Shown: positions 15,027 through 23,782, counted from the first letter of the stretch. The stretch: 42,912 nt of DNA from Chlamydiota bacterium (GCA_947478685.1 CANJWO010000010.1:1-42912); one strand, 5' to 3'. Notes: generated by a model from the letters alone, not told the origin. Numbers and translations: made by a program.

Positions 15027-18000
15027 ATGGGTCTTCAAAGCATAAATAATTATGCGCTTTATGACGACAAATGGATCAAGGATGATTCGGTCTCCTCGGT
15101 AGGAACGGTAGCTGCTGTACCTGGGAGTACATGGGTGAGTCTTTCTTGGACACCACCTCAAGGTGGGTTCAAGGGTAGTGAGGCTGGATATGTTGTTTGC
15201 AGGTCTATAAATACAGGAACTAATAAGCCGCCTAAAGCTTTGGCAGGCCCAGGAATTAATATTGTTTATGTGGGGACTGGAACCCATTTTGGGGATGATC
15301 TCCTTTCTGAGAATACAGGCGATTTGTTGACCGCTGATATGGGGTTATTACCAAACCAGAGTTATTGGTACAGCGTATTTGTTGTTACTACTATTCCTCC
15401 TCAAAAGAGTGTCTCATTTCCAGATTATACCCGAGGAAAATTTTCAGTACCACTCTCCATTGCGGTTATGACAACTGGCGCTGCTGTTACTAATATTCTA
15501 ACAAATCCTACATTTGCAGGTGCTATTACAACAACTAGTTTGCCTGGATGGTCTGTAGCTAATGTCGGCACTGGGACAACACCAGGGGGGGAAGGGTGTG
15601 GACAATTGGAATTTATTCCAGCTACAGGAGAAGATACCTCAAATTTAGAGGTTTTAAATCCAAATATTACCGGATATTTACGGTTAACCAGCCCACCAAG
15701 TGGTAATATAGCCTCCAAATGTTCAGGGACTATCTGTTCAGACTGGCTAGTTTGTGAAGATTGCACATGGGCTCTAGCCAATTGTGGCTCAAAATCATGT
15801 ACATCGACAGGATCCTCTGCCACACTAATGATTTATCAAACTATAAAACCACCTGAGGGTAAATTAATCCCTGGGAAGCTCTATTCTGTATCTCTTTGGT
15901 ATAGAACAAATAACCCGATTTCTCCTAAATCTGCATTAAATGGTAACAATCAAGTCTATTGTCCTGCAATTACCGTTTGGGGAAATACAAAGCCTACTAC
16001 TCAAGGTGCTGCCAAAGATCCAGACAATTATCTAGGGTTTTTTCAAATGGAACAATCCATTAATAATGAAGCTCCTTTGGGGACAATTGATAAGCCTGGT
16101 ACCCCCTGTGCATGTACAGATTCTACAAATTGCATACGAACTTTAGCACTGGGAGGTGGGTCAATTTCATCTGTCTACTCCAATTTTTCCGGTTTGTGGC
16201 AACGAGTGGCTATGTCCTTTATTATAGGCTCGCCTCTACCAAGTTCTGTTGTAAATGCATACAATGGTGGAGATGTAATTCAGGCGCCTTATCCTGATCC
16301 TACAAAACCATTAACTGACCTATTCGACTCGTTTACAGTTAGCCTTGAAATACTTGCTAGCTCAGTAGGTGCTGTTGATGCTGGGTATATCGATATTGCC
16401 GTAACTACAGATCCAAATAATTTTGATGTGAATCCCCAAGTGGTTGAGGGTATTCTCCCTTATACAGATCCATCTTTGACAATCAAATTAAATGATAATT
16501 TGATTGCAAATCCCTATTTTGATGGTAATTATACAGAGACGCTCGGGAGTGTATCACCTCATTGGATTTATAGTGCAACAACTGTAATTGATTCTCCTTC
16601 TGCTGTCTGTGGAGATCCATGTACCGGTCCCTGTATTGGGGGAAATGCCGATTCCGGTGGTACTTGCACAGGAGTTTGTTCGGGTGGAGCGGGTACTTGT
16701 ACGGCTCCTTCAGGCACTTGTTCTGGTGCAACAACTTTATGTACGGATGGTGATGGTCTTTGCGATACTTGTGTAGGAGATTGTACAGGAGGAGCTGATG
16801 GTACTTGTACAGGGAAATGTCAAGGGGTTGGTAAATATGGTTGTACAGGTACGTGTCCATCAATTTCCTGCACAGGTACTTGTATGGGAACCTGTAGTGC
16901 AGATCAAACATGCAAAACTCAGACGGGTACTTGCACGGGTAAATGTGCTGGGGGGACAGGCGGGTCATGCGCAGGAGGAACGGTCTGTTTTAAGGATATA
17001 ACTAAATATAATGGACAGCCAATACCAGATTTTTGCTCACAAGATCCTACATTTTATGGCAATACAACATCTTATATAGTGTTAACGAATTGTTGTCAGG
17101 ACACGACGCTCATGCAAGGAAATATTTTTGGAGTATATGAAGCGTATAAGGGATCATATTCATTTGAGACTTCACAATCTTATAATTTTACTTTTGAATA
17201 TATGCTCTTGCCTGCCGGATCTGCAGTGCCTTCTTCGTTAACTGTTAATATAGAGGATCTTTCAAAATTTCCTGTAGACAACTCTCACGGTTTTGGCACA
17301 GTTAAACTTTTGCCTAGTACAGAGGCTCAATATAATGCAGGGCAATTTAATAGTGCTACTGTCCAATTTACTACATGGGATATCCCTATTAATCCTAATA
17401 TTAGTATTACTGTAGCTAAAACTGGAAGTAATCCAGATGAGTGGGGATATGTGGCAATAAGAAATGTTCAAATTCTTGCTACAGGAAATGAGACTTATGG
17501 GATTCAAAATCCGTTTCCTACAATCGCAACAGTACCTTTTACCACAACCACAACAATAAATAATTCGATATTATGGCGATTTCCAGCTAAAGATCCTTCA
17601 AAAACTGTTGCAAATCAAATATACAATGATACAGCACAACTTGCTGATGGTACGCAATTAGGATGGTCTCAAGGTTTGGTCCTTTTAAATGACTACCACT
17701 ATGAAAATTGTACAGATACACCTCCTGGTGAAGTAAATTCAAATGGTGATACTTTAATAGCGGGAGTAGATCTTGGAACAGATCCAGATGCATTAGTAAT
17801 ATCAGGCAGCAGCAATGTATTGGTTATGACTAAATCTAATGCTCTACCAGATGATCCCGTAGCCGGCACATTTGGAGCATTTGAAAATGGGGGATCGTTC
17901 CCTATGTCGAACGCTTATTACGGTTCTGGGCAATGGGATATTTGGGTAAAGTTAGCAAAAGTTGTAAAAACAGATGGAAAAACGATTTATCCTGCTGGCA

Positions 18001-18851
18001 CTAATCCTACCGGAAGTAATTTTTCTTGGTGGACATTTCATGCTCTTGATTATAGTGTGGCAGGAGGTCCGAAATGGTTAGTTGATTCAAATCCTCTCAG
18101 AAACACAGAAATTGATATTGAAATAGGGGGAGCTTGTCCTGATTATTCCTCAAATTATAGTTTTAATACTGCAAGGTTGAACGGATGGGGAGGACAATGG
18201 GGTGGAGATGGGGGTAATTTTACCATGCACACGCAAATGCCTGCAACACCCGCTACACCTTTTGCATCTGTTGGAAGTCCTAATGGCGCTAATCTTGATG
18301 ACGGCCAATATCATAAACTTTCCATTCTTTTAAATTCCGGGGTCGATCCAACTCCTGGTCTCTTAGATCCGAATGGAGTATATCCTACTACTAGAACTCC
18401 AGGATTTATTAAATGGTTTGTTGACGATATAGAATGGGGATGTGGTTGGACAGGAAATATTTATGGTATGGATAATATTCCCATGACAGCTATGCGTATT
18501 GTCATCGGTCCATGGAATTCTGACTGGGCAGGTGGTTGCCTCTGCGCTAATATCCCAGGTAATGGGGATTGTTTGAAAGGGAACCCTGTCGGCAACGGGA
18601 ATGCATGTGCACCATGTCTTCCTTGCGCTCCTAGTACTATGCCTTGTCCAACATGTAATACATGGACCACAGCTACATATTATGTTGCTCAAATGCAATT
18701 TACTCCAATCTGTTTAGATAATCCCAATCATGTCAGAGCTCCTGCAAGGCCAGATTCGACAAAAGGGACTTATATAGGGGCGTCAAATCGAAATCGATAT
18801 CTACCCGAGACAAAATCGTTTATGACATTTCCTACTACAAATTGGCAGTAA
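15027..18851 (+). CDS. Multidomain GH16-type beta-glucanase with Cys-rich insert
   Basis: 1274-aa protein. Residues about 20-140 look like a fibronectin-III domain (WVSLSWTPPQGG, LLPNQSYWYSVFV). Residues about 156-460 and 489-830 each begin like a CBM4/9-type sugar-binding module (TNPTFAG...LPGWSV; ANPYFDGN). The second holds the cysteine-rich block at 528-654. Residues about 850-1235 form a concanavalin-like GH16 domain: NTEIDIEIGG carries the catalytic E1028-I-D-I-E1032 pattern, with DDGQYHKLSILL, IKWFVDDIEW and MRIVIGPWNSDWAGG downstream. GH16 enzymes of this kind cleave beta-1,3 or mixed-linkage glucans. A second Cys-rich insertion follows near 1175-1215. No Sec signal peptide is seen, and an in-frame stop just upstream excludes a longer start; export, if any, must use another route. 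The ATG lacks a clear Shine-Dalgarno; the leader is extremely AT-rich. Confidence 0.75.
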   Translation: MGLQSINNYALYDDKWIKDDSVSSVGTVAAVPGSTWVSLSWTPPQGGFKGSEAGYVVCRSINTGTNKPPKALAGPGINIVYVGTGTHFGDDLLSENTGDLLTADMGLLPNQSYWYSVFVVTTIPPQKSVSFPDYTRGKFSVPLSIAVMTTGAAVTNILTNPTFAGAITTTSLPGWSVANVGTGTTPGGEGCGQLEFIPATGEDTSNLEVLNPNITGYLRLTSPPSGNIASKCSGTICSDWLVCEDCTWALANCGSKSCTSTGSSATLMIYQTIKPPEGKLIPGKLYSVSLWYRTNNPISPKSALNGNNQVYCPAITVWGNTKPTTQGAAKDPDNYLGFFQMEQSINNEAPLGTIDKPGTPCACTDSTNCIRTLALGGGSISSVYSNFSGLWQRVAMSFIIGSPLPSSVVNAYNGGDVIQAPYPDPTKPLTDLFDSFTVSLEILASSVGAVDAGYIDIAVTTDPNNFDVNPQVVEGILPYTDPSLTIKLNDNLIANPYFDGNYTETLGSVSPHWIYSATTVIDSPSAVCGDPCTGPCIGGNADSGGTCTGVCSGGAGTCTAPSGTCSGATTLCTDGDGLCDTCVGDCTGGADGTCTGKCQGVGKYGCTGTCPSISCTGTCMGTCSADQTCKTQTGTCTGKCAGGTGGSCAGGTVCFKDITKYNGQPIPDFCSQDPTFYGNTTSYIVLTNCCQDTTLMQGNIFGVYEAYKGSYSFETSQSYNFTFEYMLLPAGSAVPSSLTVNIEDLSKFPVDNSHGFGTVKLLPSTEAQYNAGQFNSATVQFTTWDIPINPNISITVAKTGSNPDEWGYVAIRNVQILATGNETYGIQNPFPTIATVPFTTTTTINNSILWRFPAKDPSKTVANQIYNDTAQLADGTQLGWSQGLVLLNDYHYENCTDTPPGEVNSNGDTLIAGVDLGTDPDALVISGSSNVLVMTKSNALPDDPVAGTFGAFENGGSFPMSNAYYGSGQWDIWVKLAKVVKTDGKTIYPAGTNPTGSNFSWWTFHALDYSVAGGPKWLVDSNPLRNTEIDIEIGGACPDYSSNYSFNTARLNGWGGQWGGDGGNFTMHTQMPATPATPFASVGSPNGANLDDGQYHKLSILLNSGVDPTPGLLDPNGVYPTTRTPGFIKWFVDDIEWGCGWTGNIYGMDNIPMTAMRIVIGPWNSDWAGGCLCANIPGNGDCLKGNPVGNGNACAPCLPCAPSTMPCPTCNTWTTATYYVAQMQFTPICLDNPNHVRAPARPDSTKGTYIGASNRNRYLPETKSFMTFPTTNWQ
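16608..16988 (+). repeat. Coding repeat: 23-cysteine GTCTGxC-type block
   Basis: Within the GH16 gene, 127 residues (528-654) hold 23 cysteines in degenerate units such as GTCTGVC, GTCTGKC and GCTGTC spaced by Gly/Ser/Thr. Nucleotide repeats based on GGTACTTGTACAGG are visible at several places. This block could form a disulfide-rich stalk or spacer; it gives rise to long spurious antisense reading frames. Confidence 0.8.
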
Positions 18852-18908
18852 TTAAAAATGTTAGATTTTCTGTGCAAACTAACGGCTTTTTAGGTAGAGT
18901 GAATACTT

Positions 18909-20156
18909 ATGTATTCTCTTCGAAAAATTGCTAATTGGCTAGGGGCGGAATGCGATAGGTATTTGCCGATTGCATCGGTTGCTATTGATAGCAGAGAGGT
19001 GGAAAAGGGGGGGATCTTTTTTGCTTTGAGGGGGGAGAAGGTAGATGGGCACGATTTTTTGGCTGAGGTGGCATCAAAGGGCGTGTTTGCTGCGGTGGTT
19101 GAAAAGGGGTACCGGGGTGAAAATTTTGGGATGGTCCTTTTCTATGTCGATGATGTGGTAGGGGCGTTGCAGGAGATTGCAAGAAGGGCGCTCTTAGAGA
19201 GAAAGACAAAGATTATTGGGATAACCGGATCGATCGGTAAGACGACTACTAAAGAATTTTTGTATGAGATTTTAAAGTCTAAATTTCGTGTTCAGAAGAC
19301 GTTTGGAAATAGAAATTCACAGAGGACATTGCCACTTGCTATTCTGAATGCAAAGGGTGATGAAGAATTTTTGATTTTAGAGATGAGCATGACGGAGAAG
19401 GGGAATATTAAAAACCTTGTCCGGATGGCACCTCCTGAGATCATAATCCTGACCCCAATTGTTACTTGTCACGCGAAATACTTTCAGAATTTAGAGGCGA
19501 TTGCTGAGGCAAAGATGGAAATTTTCACCGCTACCGCTGAATTTGCAGTGATTCATGAGAAATCGGCAGGGTTTGCTGCGGTAATGGAAGGGTGCACATG
19601 TGAGCATGTTATTTACCATCAAGATCTTGAATTCCCTTCCCCTTTTTCTGAGAGCCATTTAACAGAGAATGTAACAGCTGCGGTTGAGGTGGGTAAATAT
19701 TTAGGATTGACGATCGAGGAGATGGCTCTTAGCTCGAAAAGATTAAAGCCTTTTGAACACAGATTTGAGAAGAGGCAATTGCGGGGAATTACCTTTATTG
19801 ATGATGCGTATAATGCTAATTCGACTTCAATGATCGCCGCCCTCCAAAATTTACCTAAACCAAAAGAGGGTGGAAAAACCATAGCTGTTTTAGGCTCTAT
19901 GGGTGAGCTTGGTAAGTATAGTTTTGTCTCTCACTTGGAAGTTGCAAAAGAGGCATTGTCAAGAGTCGATATTCTCTATTGCATAGGGGAAGAGGCTAAG
20001 CCTATGGTTGAAGTATTTGAGAAAAAGGAAATGCCGGTCCGTTTTTTTACCTGCTATGACGAGCTAAAAAAAGTGGTCCATCAGACGGCGCAAGATGGAG
20101 ATGTGGTTTTAGTTAAGGGATCGAATTTTCATAAGCTTTGGAAGGTGATTGATTGA
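18909..20156 (+). CDS. murF: UDP-N-acetylmuramoyl-tripeptide--D-Ala-D-Ala ligase
   Basis: 415-aa cytosolic Mur ligase that adds D-Ala-D-Ala to UDP-MurNAc-tripeptide. The N-terminal domain has VAIDSREVEKGGIFFALRG; the ATP loop is GITGSIGKTTTKE (G107-T114), with Ile in place of the usual Asn before Gly. NRNSQRTLPLAIL, LEMSMTEKGNI and DAYNANSTSMIAAL follow as in other MurF proteins. It opens the peptidoglycan cluster, and its stop overlaps the mraY start as TTGA. Slightly short for the family (about 450 aa). Confidence 0.95.
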   Translation: MYSLRKIANWLGAECDRYLPIASVAIDSREVEKGGIFFALRGEKVDGHDFLAEVASKGVFAAVVEKGYRGENFGMVLFYVDDVVGALQEIARRALLERKTKIIGITGSIGKTTTKEFLYEILKSKFRVQKTFGNRNSQRTLPLAILNAKGDEEFLILEMSMTEKGNIKNLVRMAPPEIIILTPIVTCHAKYFQNLEAIAEAKMEIFTATAEFAVIHEKSAGFAAVMEGCTCEHVIYHQDLEFPSPFSESHLTENVTAAVEVGKYLGLTIEEMALSSKRLKPFEHRFEKRQLRGITFIDDAYNANSTSMIAALQNLPKPKEGGKTIAVLGSMGELGKYSFVSHLEVAKEALSRVDILYCIGEEAKPMVEVFEKKEMPVRFFTCYDELKKVVHQTAQDGDVVLVKGSNFHKLWKVID

Positions 20157-21340
20157 TTTTACTCATGCTCTATTGGCTGGAAGGGCTAGGGGTTAAGGTT
20201 CCCTCTCTTTTTTTCTATGCCTCGACGCGAATGATTTTTGCGACTATTTTTGGACTAGGGCTAACGATTATTTTGGGTCCAGTTTTTATTAAGAAGCTTT
20301 ATGAGCTTAAAATTGGCCATACAGTTAGAGTATCAGATGTTGCGGCTTTAGCCGGACAATATCAAAAAAGTAAAAGTGTACCATCAATGGGGGGTATTTT
20401 ATTTATTACGACTGTCTTAGTCTCGGGCTTTATATGGATGGACTTTTCGTCTCCGTTTACAGTGATTTTGTTTCTTGCGATGATTTGGATGGGGTTGATT
20501 GGTTTTATTGATGACCTTGCCAAGATAAAGAGAGGAAAATCGTTTGGAATATCAGGAAGATTGAAATTTTCGCTCCAAGTTCTCTTCTCTCTATTATTAA
20601 GTCTCTATCTATTTTCGCCAATGGTAACAGATAGTATAAAAGGGATCAGACCGCCACTAGCTAAAGAAAAAATGGAGGGTGGAACTATGAAGAGGCTGAC
20701 GACGAAAGAGTATGCTTCGCATTATTATATCCCCTTCTGTAAAAAACCGATTGTTGTCTCAGGTATAGGCATTATCCTTGCAATTTTACTTACTCTATTT
20801 GTGATAACGGGTTCTACAAATGCAGTTAACTTAACAGATGGTCTTGACGGTTTGGCAGCAGGTCTTGCTCTGTTTGTCGCTTTTGTTTTGGCTATTGTCG
20901 CTTTTTTATCCAATAATATGGCAATTTCTAGCTACTTGAATATTCTCTATATTGAAGGGAGTGGTGAAATAGCAATATTTCTTTGTGCGCTGATGGGAGC
21001 TCTATTAGGCTTTCTCTGGTTCAATGGATATCCCGCAGAGCTCTTTATGGGAGATACAGGATCTCTTGCTCTCGGCGCTATACTCGGAGTTTCAGCAGTC
21101 CTCCTTCGTAGAGAATTTCTCTATGCAATCGTAGGGGGAGTCTTTGTAATGGAGACCCTCTCTGTTATTTTGCAAGTGCTCAGTTTTAAATATCGGGGCG
21201 GAAAAAGGATATTTCTGTGCGCCCCTATCCACCACCACTTTCAAATGAAAGGGTGGCATGAAATGAAAGTTGTTATTAGACTTTGGATGATAGGTCTACT
21301 GCTCGCGCTGATTGGTCTTGCATCGCTGAAGGTGCAGTAG
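20153..21340 (+). CDS. mraY: Phospho-N-acetylmuramoyl-pentapeptide transferase
   Basis: 395-aa inner-membrane enzyme that transfers phospho-MurNAc-pentapeptide to undecaprenyl phosphate, giving lipid I. The conserved cytosolic motifs are present: SVPSMGGILF, GFIDDLAKI with the Asp pair, TNAVNLTDGLDGLAAG, FMGDTGSLALG and APIHHHFQMKGW. There are about ten membrane segments. It is longer than typical (about 340-360 aa) because of an extra hydrophilic loop after the DDLAKI region. The start TTG at 20153 overlaps the murF TGA and has GGAAGG 6 bp upstream; an ATG at 20165 is the alternative. The last 65 bp overlap a convergent Inc-like gene. Confidence 0.95.
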   Translation: MILLMLYWLEGLGVKVPSLFFYASTRMIFATIFGLGLTIILGPVFIKKLYELKIGHTVRVSDVAALAGQYQKSKSVPSMGGILFITTVLVSGFIWMDFSSPFTVILFLAMIWMGLIGFIDDLAKIKRGKSFGISGRLKFSLQVLFSLLLSLYLFSPMVTDSIKGIRPPLAKEKMEGGTMKRLTTKEYASHYYIPFCKKPIVVSGIGIILAILLTLFVITGSTNAVNLTDGLDGLAAGLALFVAFVLAIVAFLSNNMAISSYLNILYIEGSGEIAIFLCALMGALLGFLWFNGYPAELFMGDTGSLALGAILGVSAVLLRREFLYAIVGGVFVMETLSVILQVLSFKYRGGKRIFLCAPIHHHFQMKGWHEMKVVIRLWMIGLLLALIGLASLKVQ

Positions 21341-21824
21341 TGCCAGAAAAATCGTATGAGAGCTCTTCGCCTCTTTCTTGCGCCTTTTTGATTTTATTGA
21401 TATAGGAACTTGCCATACAGCTTTGATCGCCATATGCACTAGCTGTCTCACTGAGGAAGTCTTCACCAAATACAATGGTTGCACCTGAGAAGCCTAATAC
21501 TAATCCGCTTAGTACATAAAGAGTTACGCATAGTGTAGCGATAATGAGGGGGCAAGCAAATGCAGTGCATGAAAGGAGGGTAATCATGCTAGCTCCCAGT
21601 GTTATGACACTTAGAGTAAATAGGCTCAGTGGCTTTAGAGCAAAAGAAATTAGTTCAGACTCATTTCTAATTGTTTCAAATATTTCAAGAGCTAATTTGT
21701 TTGTAAGAGTTGCTCCCTTTGGCATCTTGGATATTACAGCTTCATTTATATCGACAGTTACTTTACCAAAGAATGGAATTTCAGAACTATAGTTTGGGTA
21801 ATGTGTAATTGATAAAGCTGTCAT
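21276..21824 (-). CDS. Putative inclusion membrane (Inc-like) protein
   Basis: 182-aa protein. Residues about 61-119 form one long bilobed hydrophobic stretch (FALKPLSLFTLSVITLGA, then IIATLCVTLYVLSGLVLGF), two closely spaced membrane helices with a very short turn. This is the structural hallmark of chlamydial Inc proteins, which are secreted by type III secretion and inserted in the host-derived inclusion membrane. Both ends are hydrophilic and there is no Sec signal peptide. The ATG has AGGAG 5-6 bp upstream and its own promoter, so it is a real gene although its last 65 bp overlap mraY antisense. It breaks the usual mraY-murD junction. Inc proteins are poorly conserved, so homology may not help; an ordinary two-helix membrane protein is the alternative. 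Confidence 0.65.
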   Translation of the reverse strand: MTALSITHYPNYSSEIPFFGKVTVDINEAVISKMPKGATLTNKLALEIFETIRNESELISFALKPLSLFTLSVITLGASMITLLSCTAFACPLIIATLCVTLYVLSGLVLGFSGATIVFGEDFLSETASAYGDQSCMASSYINKIKKAQERGEELSYDFSGTTAPSAMQDQSARAVDLSSKV

Positions 21825-21862
21825 TGTATTCTCCTAAATTGTTAAATTTAATAATAGTACAA

Positions 21863-21891
21863 ATGATACTATATATGAAAATTTGTTTCAA
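21863..21891 (-). promoter_or_regulatory. Promoter of the Inc-like gene
   Basis: Minus-strand TTGAAA (21891-21886) and TATCAT (21868-21863) are 17 bp apart, about 39 bp upstream of the ATG and its AGGAG site. Confidence 0.45.
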
Positions 21892-21923
21892 TCTTTTAGA
21901 TAACTTAATATTTGCAAATTGCA

Positions 21924-21952
21924 TTGTTGAGAATTTATATTTTCTCTAAAAT
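21924..21952 (+). promoter_or_regulatory. Possible promoter for murD and downstream genes
   Basis: TTGTTG (21924-21929) and TAAAAT (21947-21952) are 17 bp apart, 32 bp before murD. The divergent gene separates murD from mraY, so the downstream part of the cluster would need its own start. An alternative reading (TTGCAA with TATATT, 18 bp spacing) overlaps it, so the exact boxes are uncertain. Confidence 0.35.
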
Positions 21953-21984
21953 TTCTGTATGGAGAACTTTCTTAGGGTCGAAAT

Positions 21985-23202
21985 ATGAAAAAAGTGTTGG
22001 TGATTGGTCTTGGTGCAAGTGGGCTTGCAGTTGTCGAATATTTTTTGAAAAAAAGGGTGGAGGTTGTCTGTGTTGATAGGGCTCTAAAGGAGGGGTTCGA
22101 CCTCTGTCCGCTCTTTCGGGATGACCATGAGTTTGAGGTCTTTGATTTTGATCTTATTGTGGTATCGCCTGGAGTTTCTCCTGATAATGTGCTGTACAGA
22201 AGGGCTCTTGCTGAGGGTGTGGAGTTGATCGGTGAGGCGGAGCTTGCTTTAAGAGAGATGAGGAAAAATAAAATCGTTGGTATTACTGGATCGAATGGGA
22301 AGAGCACGACAGTGACGCGGATTGCTCATATTTTGAATCAGAATGGGATGAGGGCTAGGGCTCTTGGCAATATTGGGACGCCGCTAATTTCAGTTGTAGA
22401 TCAGTTGGAAGAGGATGAGATTATTGTTGCAGAATTGAGCTCTTTTCAGCTTGAGATGATGAAGGCGAAGGTATTTGATTTGGCCATGATTTTAAATGTT
22501 TCTCCTAATCATTTAGATAGACATGTGACCATGGAGAATTATTTTTTAGCAAAAAGAAAGATTGGAGAGTGTGTTAAAGAGGGTGGGAGATTTGTAATTG
22601 AGGGAAGAGTTGTAAAAGAGTATGCGGCCCATTTAGACAATTTTTCTTATTTAGTTTTGAAAGAAGATTTGATGGAGTTTGTGAAGCTTGCATGCAAGGA
22701 ATTTGGACTATCAGATGAGGAAATTTTGGAGGGGGACAAAAGCTTTAAATCTTTGCCACATCGATTGGAATTTGTACGAGATGTGCAAGGTGTTCACTGC
22801 TACGATGATAGTAAGGCAACTACGATGGAGGCAGTCTCGTATGCTGTAAAAACTATCGGGAAAGACATTATTTTAATTGCGGGAGGACGGCATAAAGGGG
22901 GGAGTTTTTCTGTTTGGAATGAGAGTTTTCCTAAAAAAGTTAAGGCGATTATTCTTCTGGGTGAGGCTAAGAATGTGATAGCATCTGAGCTAAAGCTAGC
23001 CATTCCGATCTACTTAGTGGACTCTTTAGATGAGGCGATTGAAAAAGGGTTGCAACTAGCTGTCCGAGGTGATAATCTGATTTTATCCCCTGGATGTAGT
23101 AGTTATGACATGTTCACTAACTTTGAGAAGCGGGGAGAGGCGTATAAAAGGGGATTAGAGAATGAATCGAAGAGATACGATCCTGATTGCAGTTCTTGTT
23201 AA
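21985..23202 (+). CDS. murD: UDP-N-acetylmuramoylalanine--D-glutamate ligase
   Basis: 405-aa cytosolic Mur ligase adding D-Glu to UDP-MurNAc-L-Ala. It opens with a Rossmann motif (VLVIGLGASGLAVVEYF). The ATP loop is GSNGKSTT (102-109), followed by AELSSFQLEMM, NVSPNHLDRH and HCYDDSKATTMEAV, all typical of MurD. It is the first gene after the mraY/Inc-like break, and its 3' end overlaps the LysM gene by 41 bp in another frame. Confidence 0.96.
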   Translation: MKKVLVIGLGASGLAVVEYFLKKRVEVVCVDRALKEGFDLCPLFRDDHEFEVFDFDLIVVSPGVSPDNVLYRRALAEGVELIGEAELALREMRKNKIVGITGSNGKSTTVTRIAHILNQNGMRARALGNIGTPLISVVDQLEEDEIIVAELSSFQLEMMKAKVFDLAMILNVSPNHLDRHVTMENYFLAKRKIGECVKEGGRFVIEGRVVKEYAAHLDNFSYLVLKEDLMEFVKLACKEFGLSDEEILEGDKSFKSLPHRLEFVRDVQGVHCYDDSKATTMEAVSYAVKTIGKDIILIAGGRHKGGSFSVWNESFPKKVKAIILLGEAKNVIASELKLAIPIYLVDSLDEAIEKGLQLAVRGDNLILSPGCSSYDMFTNFEKRGEAYKRGLENESKRYDPDCSSC

Positions 23203-23782
23203 CATGGCTCTGTTAGTAGTGCTTTTTGTCCTTGCTATCAAGCCATCTACACCGATTGAGATTGCTAAAGTGAGCTTGCAAGGGGAAAGAAAGACCGAAA
23301 AGCATGCTGTATTAGAAGAGAAGGGCTCTTTAGATCAAGTTGATAATCTCCTAAGTAAGTTTGTAGCGCAAGAAGTCAAATCGCAAGCTGAGATTTTGAC
23401 ACAACCTCCCCAAATTGAAGCTATTTCTGATCCTGAGGCAAAGGAGATCATTGTTAAACAAGGTGATAGCCTTGATAAGATAGCAAAAAATCATCACACA
23501 ACAGTCAGCGCGATTATGAAATTAAATAGGCTCATCGATAGTAGGCTTCATATTGGACAGATTTTATATGTTCCAAAAAATGAAGAAATTTTACCCGAAG
23601 CAAAGCCTGTAGTTTCTTCAAATAAGGGTGAGGGAAAATATTATATTGTAAAACATGGAGATAATCCATGGACAATTGCCATCAAAAATGGAATCAAGGT
23701 CGAAGAGCTTCTAAAACTCAACAATCTTGATGAAAGCAAGGCTAAAAAACTTAAGCCTGGCGATAAGCTCCGTATCCAATGA
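23162..23782 (+). CDS. Membrane-anchored double-LysM protein (chlamydial NlpD-like)
   Basis: 206-aa protein with one N-terminal membrane helix (about residues 6-26), an extended linker, and two LysM domains at about 95-139 (IVKQGDSLDKIAKNHHTT...ILYVPKN) and 160-205 (YIVKHGDNPWTIAIKNG...DKLRIQ). LysM domains bind GlcNAc-containing glycans such as peptidoglycan. It sits where chlamydiae carry the gene annotated NlpD, but there is no LytM/M23 domain, so it is a glycan binder and not an amidase activator of the E. coli NlpD type. It overlaps murD upstream, and its stop overlaps ftsW as ATGA. Confidence 0.9.
   Translation: MNRRDTILIAVLVNMALLVVLFVLAIKPSTPIEIAKVSLQGERKTEKHAVLEEKGSLDQVDNLLSKFVAQEVKSQAEILTQPPQIEAISDPEAKEIIVKQGDSLDKIAKNHHTTVSAIMKLNRLIDSRLHIGQILYVPKNEEILPEAKPVVSSNKGEGKYYIVKHGDNPWTIAIKNGIKVEELLKLNNLDESKAKKLKPGDKLRIQ

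Noticed and set aside
16483..16968. 161-aa antisense frame opposite the GH16 gene
   Set aside because: Its His/Tyr/Lys/Leu-rich composition is the complement of the GTCTG repeats; no ribosome site.
18852..18908. Terminator after the GH16 gene
   Set aside because: Only a 5-bp GTTAG/CTAAC stem with a large loop before a T run; too weak to call.
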